Both the position numbers and the translations under genes were made by a program. A stretch of 64,000 nt of DNA. It comes from Gemmatimonadota bacterium (GTDB lineage: Bacteria > Latescibacterota > UBA2968 > GCA-2709665). The notes under the pieces were generated by a model. The model saw only the letters and a list, made by a program, of their open reading frames with translations, had not been told where the DNA came from and did not search any database. Positions 15,629 to 24,178 of this stretch are shown one piece after another (position 1 is the first letter of the stretch; every line of letters begins with the position of its first letter). Location of the stretch: assembly GCA_028877215.1 (NCBI GenBank), contig JAPPFJ010000014.1, positions 289,757 through 353,756 on the forward strand, in the 5' to 3' direction.

Positions 15629-17634
15629 GTCATCTCCACGGCCAGGTATTCCGTCTGATTCGACATGCTCACGGGCATTGAAACCTCGATTCCACGAACG
15701 TCACAGCCTGTCAATTCGTCGGTGCCCGTGAAGATGTTGGTCAGCGACTCGACCCGTGCGCCTTCGGGCGCGCGCATCACGAGATTCGTCCGGTAGGCCA
15801 GCCCCACGTAATTGAAGATGAGGCAGACCAGGCAGCCGTCGCCGATCATCGGGAACAGCTCCATCGTCGGCACGTCGCGGCGGTCCCACGGCCGCAGGTC
15901 CCGGTAGGCGTTGTCCGGCGGGTAGGGTGCGAGGCGGGCAGCCGGTTCGTCCCGCGCCAGCCATTTAAGGATATTCCTCAGCAGGGGTATGCCGTCCGTA
16001 GGCGTCCGGACCCCGCCGTGGTCTCCGGGCGTCACGTAGCTGAACTCGGGGACCCCCGCCAGCCAGACCTGTCGGCAGCCGTTTTCTTCGTTCACGACCA
16101 GCGCCGGCCTCCCGTCGATCTCGCCCACCGTCTCCCCCTCGATTCCCGGCTCGGAAAACAGGGACTGCAACATGACGGGATGCGAAATGCCCTCCAGGAA
16201 AGGATGGTCCCGTCTTACGGGCCGCATTTCCGCGCTGTCGATGGATTTCCCCTCCGGCGGCGGGCACGGCCCGCTGCCCGGCCAGTCCCGGACTGGGGTC
16301 CGCCCCACCCGGAGCAGACCGTTTCCCGATGCTCCGTAGGCCTGAAGTACGGCCCTCTGTTCGCCCGTCAGGCAGTGGGCATCCGGCAGGATCACCGGCC
16401 CTTCCAGCGCGTCCCCGGCGTCAGCGAGGCGGCCGTCGTAGTGCCAGCGCCACGGCAGCCCCACGTGGTTCATCACGTCGGGCCAGACCGCCAGCGCCTT
16501 CCGGCCCCAGCCGGTTTCCGGATTCCCATAGATTTCCGTCTGCGTGGGGTTGATGACGGTGGCGGATGCGCAGGGTTTCGTCTTCTCGAAATACGGAATG
16601 AGTTCGCCCGCCTCGTGGAACCCGTCCAGAAATCCGGGCAGGATGCGGGCGAGATCGTTGGAGTACGGCGTAATGTTGTCCGCGCCGAGCGCGAAGGGAA
16701 CGGCGCCGGCCATGAAACCGTCTCTGCGGGTCAGCTCCGGTCCGCCCAGGGGCGGTCTGAATGCCTGGGGGTAGATATTCATCGAACGCCCGATCGTGGC
16801 GCCGGCGAGCGTCCGGGTCGCCTCGGTCAGGATCCGGCGCGCGGGCCGGTAGGTGAAATGTGACGTGTGATTGTGGTGGTAGGGATCCGTACAGAGCACG
16901 TCCTGGGCCAGCGCGTCCTGCGAGAGATCGATCCCCGCGCGCCAGATGTTGTCGTTGAAGGATACGACCACCGGCGAATACTGAATGCCCACCAGGACGT
17001 CCGGGCGCTCTTTCCTGATCTGCTCGCGGAACCAGGCATGGACTTCGGTCCACACCGCCATCCTGCGCTGCACCCACGCCCACCACGCATCCGAGTCCCA
17101 ATCGAAGTCCGCAGGCGGCGGCGAGCCGTATTCCCTTTCGTATTCGGATACGCAGTGGTCGCAATAGCAGCCGACGTCGCCGTTTGCGAACCCGATCGCG
17201 GCTTCGTCGTTGAGGTGAATCTCCCGGAGCGCGGGCAGTCCGATCACTTTCCTCAGGAGATCCAGGTATTCCGCTTTGTTCTCCGGCTGAAACGGGCACA
17301 GCCATTTGGTGCGTACCAGGTTATCGCTGTCCAGTGCAGTACCCGAACCGCCGACGCAAACCATGGCCCGCTCCGGATGCTCCCGTAGGAAATCCTCCCG
17401 GTACTTCATATAGCCGGTGAAAACGGTCATCCCGAGGCCGAATTCCTGTGCCCACGCACCGAAGTGACCCACCTGCTCCCAGTCGAATCCCTGGCCCGTG
17501 AATTTCCGTTCGCCCGTTTTCAGGGAGACGCCGATATCCGTGAATCCCTCGCTCCTGATTCGCGCCACGTGGTCGCGGGAATAGCTCACTTTCTGAATGT
17601 TCAGAAGCGCTGTTCGGCGTATGGTTCGTTTCAT
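15619..17634 (-). CDS. Large TIM-barrel glycosidase-like protein with GATase-like domain, copy 1
   Basis: 671 residues. Residues 1-380 look like a (beta/alpha)8 hydrolase: GFTDIGVSL, VFTGYMKYRE, a conserved REIHLNDEAAIGF with a candidate acid, and a Cys cluster GCYCDHCVSEYEREYG recalling the metal site of GH42-like enzymes. RDGFMAGAVPFALGADN follows. Residues about 400-560 resemble the beta-galactosidase trimerisation/glutaminase-like domain (GPVILPDAHCLTGEQRAVLQAYGASGNGLLRVG). A beta domain follows to the C-terminus. No export signal is seen. The protein at 39508-41523 is the same length and clearly homologous throughout. The exact glycosidase family is not recognised. Confidence 0.75.
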   Translation of the reverse strand: MKRTIRRTALLNIQKVSYSRDHVARIRSEGFTDIGVSLKTGERKFTGQGFDWEQVGHFGAWAQEFGLGMTVFTGYMKYREDFLREHPERAMVCVGGSGTALDSDNLVRTKWLCPFQPENKAEYLDLLRKVIGLPALREIHLNDEAAIGFANGDVGCYCDHCVSEYEREYGSPPPADFDWDSDAWWAWVQRRMAVWTEVHAWFREQIRKERPDVLVGIQYSPVVVSFNDNIWRAGIDLSQDALAQDVLCTDPYHHNHTSHFTYRPARRILTEATRTLAGATIGRSMNIYPQAFRPPLGGPELTRRDGFMAGAVPFALGADNITPYSNDLARILPGFLDGFHEAGELIPYFEKTKPCASATVINPTQTEIYGNPETGWGRKALAVWPDVMNHVGLPWRWHYDGRLADAGDALEGPVILPDAHCLTGEQRAVLQAYGASGNGLLRVGRTPVRDWPGSGPCPPPEGKSIDSAEMRPVRRDHPFLEGISHPVMLQSLFSEPGIEGETVGEIDGRPALVVNEENGCRQVWLAGVPEFSYVTPGDHGGVRTPTDGIPLLRNILKWLARDEPAARLAPYPPDNAYRDLRPWDRRDVPTMELFPMIGDGCLVCLIFNYVGLAYRTNLVMRAPEGARVESLTNIFTGTDELTGCDVRGIEVSMPVSMSNQTEYLAVEMTWR

Positions 17635-17660
17635 TCGTATTTTCCTTTAAGAGCGCTACA

Positions 17661-19472
17661 TCAGGCCGCGGTCTCCATTCGAAGGGTACGCGGCGTTTCA
17701 GCGACCAGATCCAGGGTCACGGCCCGCTGGGTCCGTCCCTCCAGCACAACCTCGCGGATTTCCAGGGGCTGACCCGTTTCGGCAACGCGGATCCCGGTCA
17801 CGCGATCGGGCAGCAGCAGCGTGAGTCCGTGGAGGTCTCCGGGGGAGGCTATCGTCAGAAAAACGGCCTGGTCGTCCTCCCGCCGCCCCTCGAGGCGTAC
17901 GTCGGCCCTGGCCCGGGAGAACCGCGACCATCGCTCCTGGTTCTCGAACCGGCATCCCGCCGCCCGGGCGCCGTCGAGGCCCATCTCCAGCGACCGGCGG
18001 GACGCACGGGGATCGTCATCGGGCATAACGACGTAGCTCGGGTGAAAGTTGGCGATTTGCACCCCGTGCCAGCGATGTGCCGCGTCTTCGGCGAATCGGG
18101 TGAGTTCCTCGCCGTACGCTTCCGCCGACAGGCCCACCCTTCCAGTAGATTTCGGATCCGCGGTATTCCGCTCTCCCAGCGTCTGACTCTCGTCCCACTG
18201 CGCCGGCATGTGCCACAGGTCGAGGACCCCCACACCGTGTTGAAAATAGCGAAGCGGCAGCGCTGTCGAAATCATATACGGCCCGTAGCGCTCATCGTGC
18301 CGCATGCGCGGATCGTGGGAGATGAAGTGGGTGGGCGTGTACCAGCCCAGGTCGACCACCATCTCCGCCATTGGCTGTCCCGACCACTGGCAGCCGTGAA
18401 TGCAGATCGTGTCCATCTCCAGACCGGTGTCGCTGAAGAAGCTGTCGCGGTGCGCCTCGAGGTTGGCGCGGATATCGGGAAGCGCGTTTTCGTTCAGGTC
18501 CTGTGTGGTGCGCGACCGGCGGACCTTCTGTCCCGAGACCTCGATGACGGGCCTGGTGACCTCGTCCAGGTTGGCTTCGATGGTGATGCCGTGGCCTCGT
18601 TCGTGCCAGTCTCTCATCAAGTCACCGCTGTAACGGCTAACGGGGGGTCTGTTGAATGTCAGATAGGCGCCGTATTCCTCGGCGACTTCCACCTCCACGT
18701 CGGCGCCGGCTTCTCCGCAGCCATCGCCCTTTACGAACCAGAGCGCGGGGGCGGCGTCGGGAAAGTGCCACAGGCGAGGAAGACACGAATCGGCGAGAGA
18801 AGCGAGCACAAGCGTCCGAAGAATATCCTGATGCAGGTCACACACCGGCACGTCCCGGGGCAGCTTGTCGGAAAGGTCAAAGAATCCGTAGATGTGCCGG
18901 GGCCCCGTGAGCGGCCCCATATCCTTCGCCGGCCGCTCCCGCACGTCGCCCGTACCGTGACGCAGCGTCGCCACGGTACGGAAGAGGTCGTAGCCGTAAA
19001 TCCAGGCGGTTCCATTTCCAACGTGGGCGGAAACGAGTCCGGATCCGCATCGCCCTTCGCCATCGGCCCGAAGCGCCGCTGCTCCCTGTCCCCCGCGAAG
19101 GGGGCGGGCGGTGTCGTCGGGGCACAACAAGGGCACGTTGCCATGTTCCCAGCCGTACAGCGCAGTTACGGCCAAGTGGGCATCGGTTACGGCATCCGAA
19201 ACCGAGACGCCGAACGCTGCCGCGACGGCCGGATCGGGCGCGGTTGAGATCAGCGTCACACCCGCGGAGACAGCCCTCGCAAGGCGCTCCGCGGTCGTAT
19301 GGCCGAAGCCGGTGCCAGCGAGAACGACCAGCCTCACGCCGGGAGACACACCGTCAAATCCCGATGCAGGGTGCTCTTCGAGCCACGGAAAGCCCTCGCA
19401 TCGGAGTACCTCGGTACAGAGATCTTCTGACGGGTCGCTGTCCGCACGCAGAATCAGGATGGGTTGTTCCAT
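17661..19472 (-). CDS. Uncharacterised protein, GATase-like N-terminus and deacetylase-like middle
   Basis: 603 residues. The N-terminus (ILILRADSDPSEDL, RLVVLAGTGFGHTTAERLARAVSAGVTLIST) looks like a Rossmann or ThuA/GATase-like domain to about residue 200. The middle begins ALWFVKGDGCGEAG and continues with YLTFNRPPVSRYSGDL, ERGHGITIEANLDE, EMDTICIHGCQWSG and TPTHFISHDPRM. This arrangement of Asp and His recalls polysaccharide-deacetylase-like barrels, but no exact family can be named. Residues from about 520 form a small beta domain. It starts 3 bases after the stop of the broken DUF4838 gene and runs into the 671-residue hydrolase gene, so they are likely one operon. Confidence 0.6.
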   Translation of the reverse strand: MEQPILILRADSDPSEDLCTEVLRCEGFPWLEEHPASGFDGVSPGVRLVVLAGTGFGHTTAERLARAVSAGVTLISTAPDPAVAAAFGVSVSDAVTDAHLAVTALYGWEHGNVPLLCPDDTARPLRGGQGAAALRADGEGRCGSGLVSAHVGNGTAWIYGYDLFRTVATLRHGTGDVRERPAKDMGPLTGPRHIYGFFDLSDKLPRDVPVCDLHQDILRTLVLASLADSCLPRLWHFPDAAPALWFVKGDGCGEAGADVEVEVAEEYGAYLTFNRPPVSRYSGDLMRDWHERGHGITIEANLDEVTRPVIEVSGQKVRRSRTTQDLNENALPDIRANLEAHRDSFFSDTGLEMDTICIHGCQWSGQPMAEMVVDLGWYTPTHFISHDPRMRHDERYGPYMISTALPLRYFQHGVGVLDLWHMPAQWDESQTLGERNTADPKSTGRVGLSAEAYGEELTRFAEDAAHRWHGVQIANFHPSYVVMPDDDPRASRRSLEMGLDGARAAGCRFENQERWSRFSRARADVRLEGRREDDQAVFLTIASPGDLHGLTLLLPDRVTGIRVAETGQPLEIREVVLEGRTQRAVTLDLVAETPRTLRMETAA

Positions 19473-19475
19473 ATC

Positions 19476-20868
19476 TCAGATCTTGTCGACTCCCCAGAGG
19501 TGTCCCAGCAGGAAGTTATTGATATTCCCGCGCTGCCCGCCAATGCCGCCCAGGTGATAGGCGCCGTCCACGGGATTCGCGGCGATGTAATCCACGATGG
19601 CGTCCCGTTCCCGGACCAGCCGCTTCAAGGACTCCTGATCGCGCGTGCGGTGGTACGTTTCCGCGGTCCGTCTCGCGCCCATCAGCCGGTCTCCGTACGC
19701 CACCTGAGCGCCCAGGACGTTCAGTCGACCCTGAACGTCAACGGACGTCTCCGCGTCGCGAGCCTCGCGGATCAGTTCCCTACCCGAATCGATCACCTCG
19801 GACGAAAGAAACCCGCCAAGGCCCCTCGACATGGGTTCATGGGTCACCAGCGCCCGCTCGAACGCATCGTGCAACGCCCTGACCGGTTCGGCCGCGGCGC
19901 CGAAAAGGCACCTGAAATAGTCCGCCTGAAGCGCGTCGAAATCCACCTCGGCGTCCCACATCGTCCGGGCCTGCACGATGTGGTTCAGCCCATAGAATCC
20001 CCACAGTGTCCCCTCACCCTGGAATTCGGCGCCCACGAACCCGTGCCGGTGCAGCCATCTGACGTCGCTGTGGAATCTCCGGCCGGCCGAAAAGGGGGCA
20101 TGGGCAAAGGAACTGTGCGGGTTATATCCGTAATAGGCCAGCGGCGTCCCCGTCGCCGCCCATCCCTCCACGGCCCTCTGGAAGATCCAGTTGTTTCCCG
20201 CGGGGTCCTCGAGGGGCCGGTTGAAGGACACGAACCCATGCGGAGAACAGGCCAGCTTGATCATCACGTTCGGATGCACGGCGATCATCGGCGGCGGAAT
20301 CGTCTGATGGTGTCCCAGGATCATGAGGTACCGGTCCGGCCAGCGCTCGCAGAACCGTTCCGCCACCCGGTTCGCGAAGTCCACCATACAATCGGTCCGG
20401 ATGATCTACTCCTCGCCCAGAAACACCAAAGATCCCTGGTTGCACTTCGACAGGCAGGCCGGGCAGCGACAGTGGAACTGTCCGTCCGCCTGGGAGATGC
20501 TCACGAAGCCCGCGTCCGGGTCGCGTTCCATCGTCTCGAGTGCCTTCCGGACCACCAGGTCCAGGACGTCGGGATTTGATCGGCACACGTGTATCCCGTA
20601 CTCATTCGCCCTCCTCTCGAACAACTCGCCGTGTTCGTCGACCGCGAAGTATTCCGGGTGCGACTCCCAGTACTCGCCAGGCGGCACCATGTACGGCAGG
20701 GCGTGAGCGTGGTCCACGCAGGCCACGCCGCCGCGCCTGGCGAAGAACGACGTGATGTCCGGGTCGTCGAAGGGCCAGAAACCCGCGTTCAGCCGGTTCG
20801 GGCTTCGCCGGCGCCTCCACCGCACAACGCGCGCGGCGGTTGGCGTCCAGGATCACGGTCCTATCCAT
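19476..20868 (-). pseudogene. Broken DUF4838 (alpha-glucuronidase-like) gene: deletion/frameshift plus in-frame TAG
   Basis: The start MDRTVILDANRRARCAV at 20868 (GGGAGG upstream, overlapping the previous stop) is in one frame. Near 20780-20820 the homology moves to another frame (GFWPFDDPDITSFFARRGG). It continues with MVPPGEYWESHPEYFAVDEHG and CRCPACLSKCNQGS to an in-frame TAG at 20406-20408, and the same frame resumes with MVDFANRVAERFCERWPDRY to 19476. The body matches DUF4838 proteins, but most of the N-terminal domain is missing. The 303 residues after the TAG could still be translated from ATG 20387. The gene is most likely decaying; amber readthrough would not fix the earlier frameshift. 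Confidence 0.75.
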
Positions 20869-22138
20869 TGCCAGCACCCACCTCCCACGTGTACGCGGCT
20901 GAGCCGTTGCCGTTTTCCACGCGGCAGGTTATCGAATGTCTTCCCGCCCTGCCCGCCACGAACCGCAGTGATCCGCCGTTTCCGGGTATCGCCCTGCCAT
21001 TGGACGTCCACGAAAAGCGGAGGTCCGGATCTTCCACTTCGTCGACCGGCAATTCGGCGCACCCGATGTGGCGATACACCCCGTCGCCGTCCCGCTGCCG
21101 CGAGCCGTCCGGCGCGACCCAGGCGTCGTTCAGGTCCCGCGCGGAATAGTACATCAGGTATCTGCCCGGCGACATCAATACATGGGGGGTGGACGTGTAC
21201 CGGCCGTCGAACGCTTTCCTTTGCGGGTTCGGGGGAAAGGTCGGCACGTCGTTCTGGTAGTACCACGTGCTGCCGTCGCGCGTCCGCCCGAACGAAATAT
21301 CGAAGAGCCCGCCCGCACGGTGACCGCCGAACCACATTGCCAGTTCGTCCCGATCGCGCATCACGAAGGGGTACACGCAAGATCGATAGATCCCGCCGTA
21401 CCGCACCGCGTCGCCTTCGTGTTCCCAGCGCAGACCGTCCCCGGACCGGGCGGAAATGATGTTTTCGGTCATTTTCAGGTCCGGCGTCTCCGTCGACGGC
21501 GCGTTCACCCACATCCTGTACGTCCCGTCGTCCAGTTTCAGGACGCACGGGCGCCGCCCGGAACGAAACACAGGCTCCGGGTGGAACGTCCATGAAATCC
21601 CGTCGGGACTCTCGCCGTACCCCACCCGCTGGTTCAACCACGGGCGTCCCTCAGTGTCGATTTCATCGACGGCGGTAAACCACATCCTGTAAATCTTCGT
21701 CTCGAGGTCGTACAGCACGTACGGCGCCTGGAAACGCCGGCCCCACGGAATCCTGTCATCGGTGACGATCGGATTATCAGGCCGCGGGTCCCACCGCAGC
21801 CCGTCCGTCGACGTGGCGTACCCGAGATGGATGTACGAAGGGTTTCGCGCGTGGTCGGAACTGCCCACGTACCACATCTTGAAGATGCCGTCCGCCCTCA
21901 GCACGCAGGGCATGTAGAGGATCACGCGGCACCAGTCCTGTTTCGTCGTCGCCGCCGACAGTATGGGATCGGACTGGCGCCGCCAGACCTGTCCTTTAGG
22001 GAGGCTCTGACATGGCTCTATCTCGAGACGAAGGTCGATGGTCTCCCCGGCCCTGACCGAGATTGTCCGCCCGGTCGGTTCGACGCCGCAGATGCGGGGG
22101 ACATACCAGGCCGGGACCTCGGGAACTCGCGCCGCCAT
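20861..22138 (-). CDS. Beta-propeller glycosidase-like domain inside an Ig-like domain
   Basis: 425 residues from ATG 22138 (GGAAGG 8-9 bases upstream); an open frame reaches 22258. Residues 15-40 (TGRTISVRAGETIDLRLEIEP) read like the first strands of a PKD/Ig-like domain. Residues about 50-355 are a five-bladed propeller (DPILSAATTKQDWCRV, FKMWYVGSSD, ATSTDGLRWDPRP, RMWFTAVDE, DGISWTFHPEPVF, LMYYSARDLND). Residues 365-425 (EDPDLRFSWTSNG, FVAGRAGRHSITCRV, AAYTWEV) read like the rest of the Ig domain. The propeller is homologous to 26200-27222. The substrate is unknown. Confidence 0.75.
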   Translation of the reverse strand: MAARVPEVPAWYVPRICGVEPTGRTISVRAGETIDLRLEIEPCQSLPKGQVWRRQSDPILSAATTKQDWCRVILYMPCVLRADGIFKMWYVGSSDHARNPSYIHLGYATSTDGLRWDPRPDNPIVTDDRIPWGRRFQAPYVLYDLETKIYRMWFTAVDEIDTEGRPWLNQRVGYGESPDGISWTFHPEPVFRSGRRPCVLKLDDGTYRMWVNAPSTETPDLKMTENIISARSGDGLRWEHEGDAVRYGGIYRSCVYPFVMRDRDELAMWFGGHRAGGLFDISFGRTRDGSTWYYQNDVPTFPPNPQRKAFDGRYTSTPHVLMSPGRYLMYYSARDLNDAWVAPDGSRQRDGDGVYRHIGCAELPVDEVEDPDLRFSWTSNGRAIPGNGGSLRFVAGRAGRHSITCRVENGNGSAAYTWEVGAGNG

Positions 22139-22270
22139 TTCATCATCCTTCCGTTGCGAGAAGAGAGTGAAGAGGAGCGAGTTAAGAGGAGTGAGGAAAG
22201 AGAGAAAGTCTACAGCGCTGGGAAGGCCGGGGCGCTTTCTCCACTCTCCCCTCAACAATTACCCCTGCGC

Positions 22271-23224
22271 TCATTCCCCCCGAGGTCGGTACCTCGGCGT
22301 AAACGCCCGTCCATAGAACAGCGGCATCAACTCATGCGGTACCTGGTCGGTCTGCCCCAGCGACGCCATCTGGCCGAACTCGTAGTCGGAATGGACCAGA
22401 CGCGAGAGCATGATGAGCCGTTCCCTGTCCGTCTCGATGTTGATCGTACGGTGCATCAGCGGGCCGTCGGCGAACAGCAGCGCGGAGCCCCGCTTCGCCG
22501 TGGTCTGGTGGAAGAACTCGGAGTCCGGATGGTCCGTGATGTACTGCTTCAGATCGTCGTACGAGAGGTCGAGTCTGTGACTTCCCGCGAAGATCCCGGT
22601 ACCGCCGTCGCCGGGGCCCACGTCCGTGAGATAGAGGATCAAACCGAGGATCTGCGTATGGAACCAGCCATTCTTGCGGACCGCCCGGTCCTTGTGCCGG
22701 GTCACCCCGCCGTGCCATCCCAGAACCGGGGTTTCGGAACGCCGGTTGAAGCGGACGGCGACCTGATGGAACCGGAACGTCCCTCCCAGCAACTCGGTTG
22801 CGATCCCCAGGACGCGCGGCCTTGTCAGAACCGACAGGTAGATGGGGTCCAGGCCCAGCACGTTCTCAATCTCAAGACGTTCCAGGTGAAGGTCGCCCGA
22901 AGCCGTCCTCCTCCGGTTCGCCCGCCAGATCGCCCCGTCCCGGAAGTCCTCGTATTTCCTGGGCGGCGGAGGCGGCGTGATCTCGACGTTTCCGGCCGCG
23001 TCCAGGATTTCCGCTTTCAGTCTGTTGGCTGACGCTTCTATGGACTGCAACTCCGGCTCGGTAAACAGGTCCTCGACGATGGTGTACCCGAAAAGCTCGA
23101 ACCGCATCCGCTGCTCCAGCGTCAGGGCCGGGAATGGATAGTCGAATTCGGTCTGCGGCACATCCGAAAACCCGAACCCTGGACTCGGCGCGGTATATCT
23201 GGCTTTCGTTGGCGTCTCGGCCAT
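22271..23224 (-). CDS. Phytanoyl-CoA dioxygenase-like protein with atypical HGG site
   Basis: 317 residues from ATG 23224 (TTGGAGG 8 bases upstream). It has the PhyH double-stranded beta-helix plan: FELFGYTIVEDLFTEPELQSI, LGIATELLGGTFRFHQVAVRFN, LILYLTDVGPGDGGTGIFAGSH, GSALLFADGPLMHRTINIETDRERL. The last part supplies the distal His and the 2-oxoglutarate-binding Arg. The proximal metal site reads GWHGGVTRHKDR: at the expected GWH position the acidic ligand is Gly, although HKD six residues later could serve instead. Family members hydroxylate or halogenate small molecules with Fe(II) and 2-oxoglutarate. The second PhyH gene lies 74 bases away on the same strand. Confidence 0.85.
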   Translation of the reverse strand: MAETPTKARYTAPSPGFGFSDVPQTEFDYPFPALTLEQRMRFELFGYTIVEDLFTEPELQSIEASANRLKAEILDAAGNVEITPPPPPRKYEDFRDGAIWRANRRRTASGDLHLERLEIENVLGLDPIYLSVLTRPRVLGIATELLGGTFRFHQVAVRFNRRSETPVLGWHGGVTRHKDRAVRKNGWFHTQILGLILYLTDVGPGDGGTGIFAGSHRLDLSYDDLKQYITDHPDSEFFHQTTAKRGSALLFADGPLMHRTINIETDRERLIMLSRLVHSDYEFGQMASLGQTDQVPHELMPLFYGRAFTPRYRPRGE

Positions 23225-23260
23225 ACTGTGCACCTCCAAGGATAATCGGTACATTCGACA

Positions 23261-23283
23261 GGCTCAACGAACCTCATTGAGCC
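23261..23283. repeat. Small hairpin between the two PhyH genes
   Basis: GGCTCAA (23261-23267) and TTGAGCC (23277-23283) form a 7-base stem in the 74-base gap. The left part, TTCGACAGGCTCAACGAA, matches the REP-like motif near 6209. There is no T-run, so it is not a classical terminator. Confidence 0.5.
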
Positions 23284-23298
23284 CGCGGCCGGTGTTCG

Positions 23299-24102
23299 TC
23301 AGCTCTCTGTCCGCACCCAGTGCCTGAAAAGGGGCTTCACCTTTTCGGGCATCGAATCATAGACCTCCTGCGGAACGGGCGGGACCTCTGGCGCGTTGAG
23401 TCCGGTTGTCTGCAGCATCCGCTCCCGCGCTTCGGAGCCGGGCATCAGGACACCGGTATCGAGCCACCATGGCGCATAGCGGATCACGACGGAAACGCGC
23501 GGCTCGTCGGAACGGTTGGGGGCCGTGGCGTGCCACAGCCGGCTGTCCAGCATCAGCACGCTTCCCGCTTCGCCTTCCGCGTTGCATTCGCCGGGAATCG
23601 CGCCGAGCGGGTCGAATCCGTTTCCCCCGCTTGGATTGTTGTTCGAACGGTGGCTGCCGGGAAGAATGAGGGTTCCTCCGTTTTTCGCACTGAAGGGGGA
23701 GAGCATCCACAGCGTGGTGAGGTGCATCACCGCGTCGGGATAGGGCGCGGCAATATGTCCGGCGTTGTTCTGGTTGAAGGGCCAGTCGGCGTGCCAGCCG
23801 CCGCGCGGATTACCGGGGAAATTCACCGTTGCGGTCGTGAAAGAGATCCGGACGTGTTCGCCCAACATTCCCTCGACGACGGCCATGACCCCGGAATCCG
23901 CCACGTAGGGCGCGAAAGACTGCTCCCGGGCGACGAAACCGGAGACGTGGCCGATGCCCTTGTCGTCGAGCGTTTCGGCGTTCGCGTGCCGGTGGACGGC
24001 ATCCATGACGCTTTCTCTCACCGCCGTGACCCGGTCCTCGGGCACGACGTTCTTCACGACACACCAGCCGTTGACGCGCATCTGCATGAGTTCGTGCTGC
24101 AT
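23299..24102 (-). CDS. Phytanoyl-CoA dioxygenase family protein with canonical HxD
   Basis: 267 residues from ATG 24102 (AGGAG 9 bases upstream); upstream in-frame ATGs reach 24156 but lack a site. Fe(II) ligands are GGWHADWPF (His and Asp) and LDSRLWHATAPNRSDEPRVSVV (distal His and the Arg for 2-oxoglutarate). NGGTLILPGSHRS is the family loop. The enzyme should be a soluble Fe(II)/2-oxoglutarate dioxygenase; the substrate is unknown. It is co-directional with the transporter gene upstream, which hints that both serve uptake and oxidation of one compound. Confidence 0.92.
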   Translation of the reverse strand: MQHELMQMRVNGWCVVKNVVPEDRVTAVRESVMDAVHRHANAETLDDKGIGHVSGFVAREQSFAPYVADSGVMAVVEGMLGEHVRISFTTATVNFPGNPRGGWHADWPFNQNNAGHIAAPYPDAVMHLTTLWMLSPFSAKNGGTLILPGSHRSNNNPSGGNGFDPLGAIPGECNAEGEAGSVLMLDSRLWHATAPNRSDEPRVSVVIRYAPWWLDTGVLMPGSEARERMLQTTGLNAPEVPPVPQEVYDSMPEKVKPLFRHWVRTES

Positions 24103-24178
24103 CCGATCTTCTCCTGAATCCATGATTCGTACCCTCTTCGACAGATGTGAAGGCACCCGAGCCGCCCCGTCCCCACGC

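Noticed and set aside
17829..19247. 472-codon plus-strand open frame
   Set aside because: It is antisense to the 603-residue gene, with low-complexity composition and no ribosome site.
22150..22215. GA-rich tract before the propeller gene
   Set aside because: Looks like an arm of a family-2 repeat, but no core is found, so it was not called a copy.
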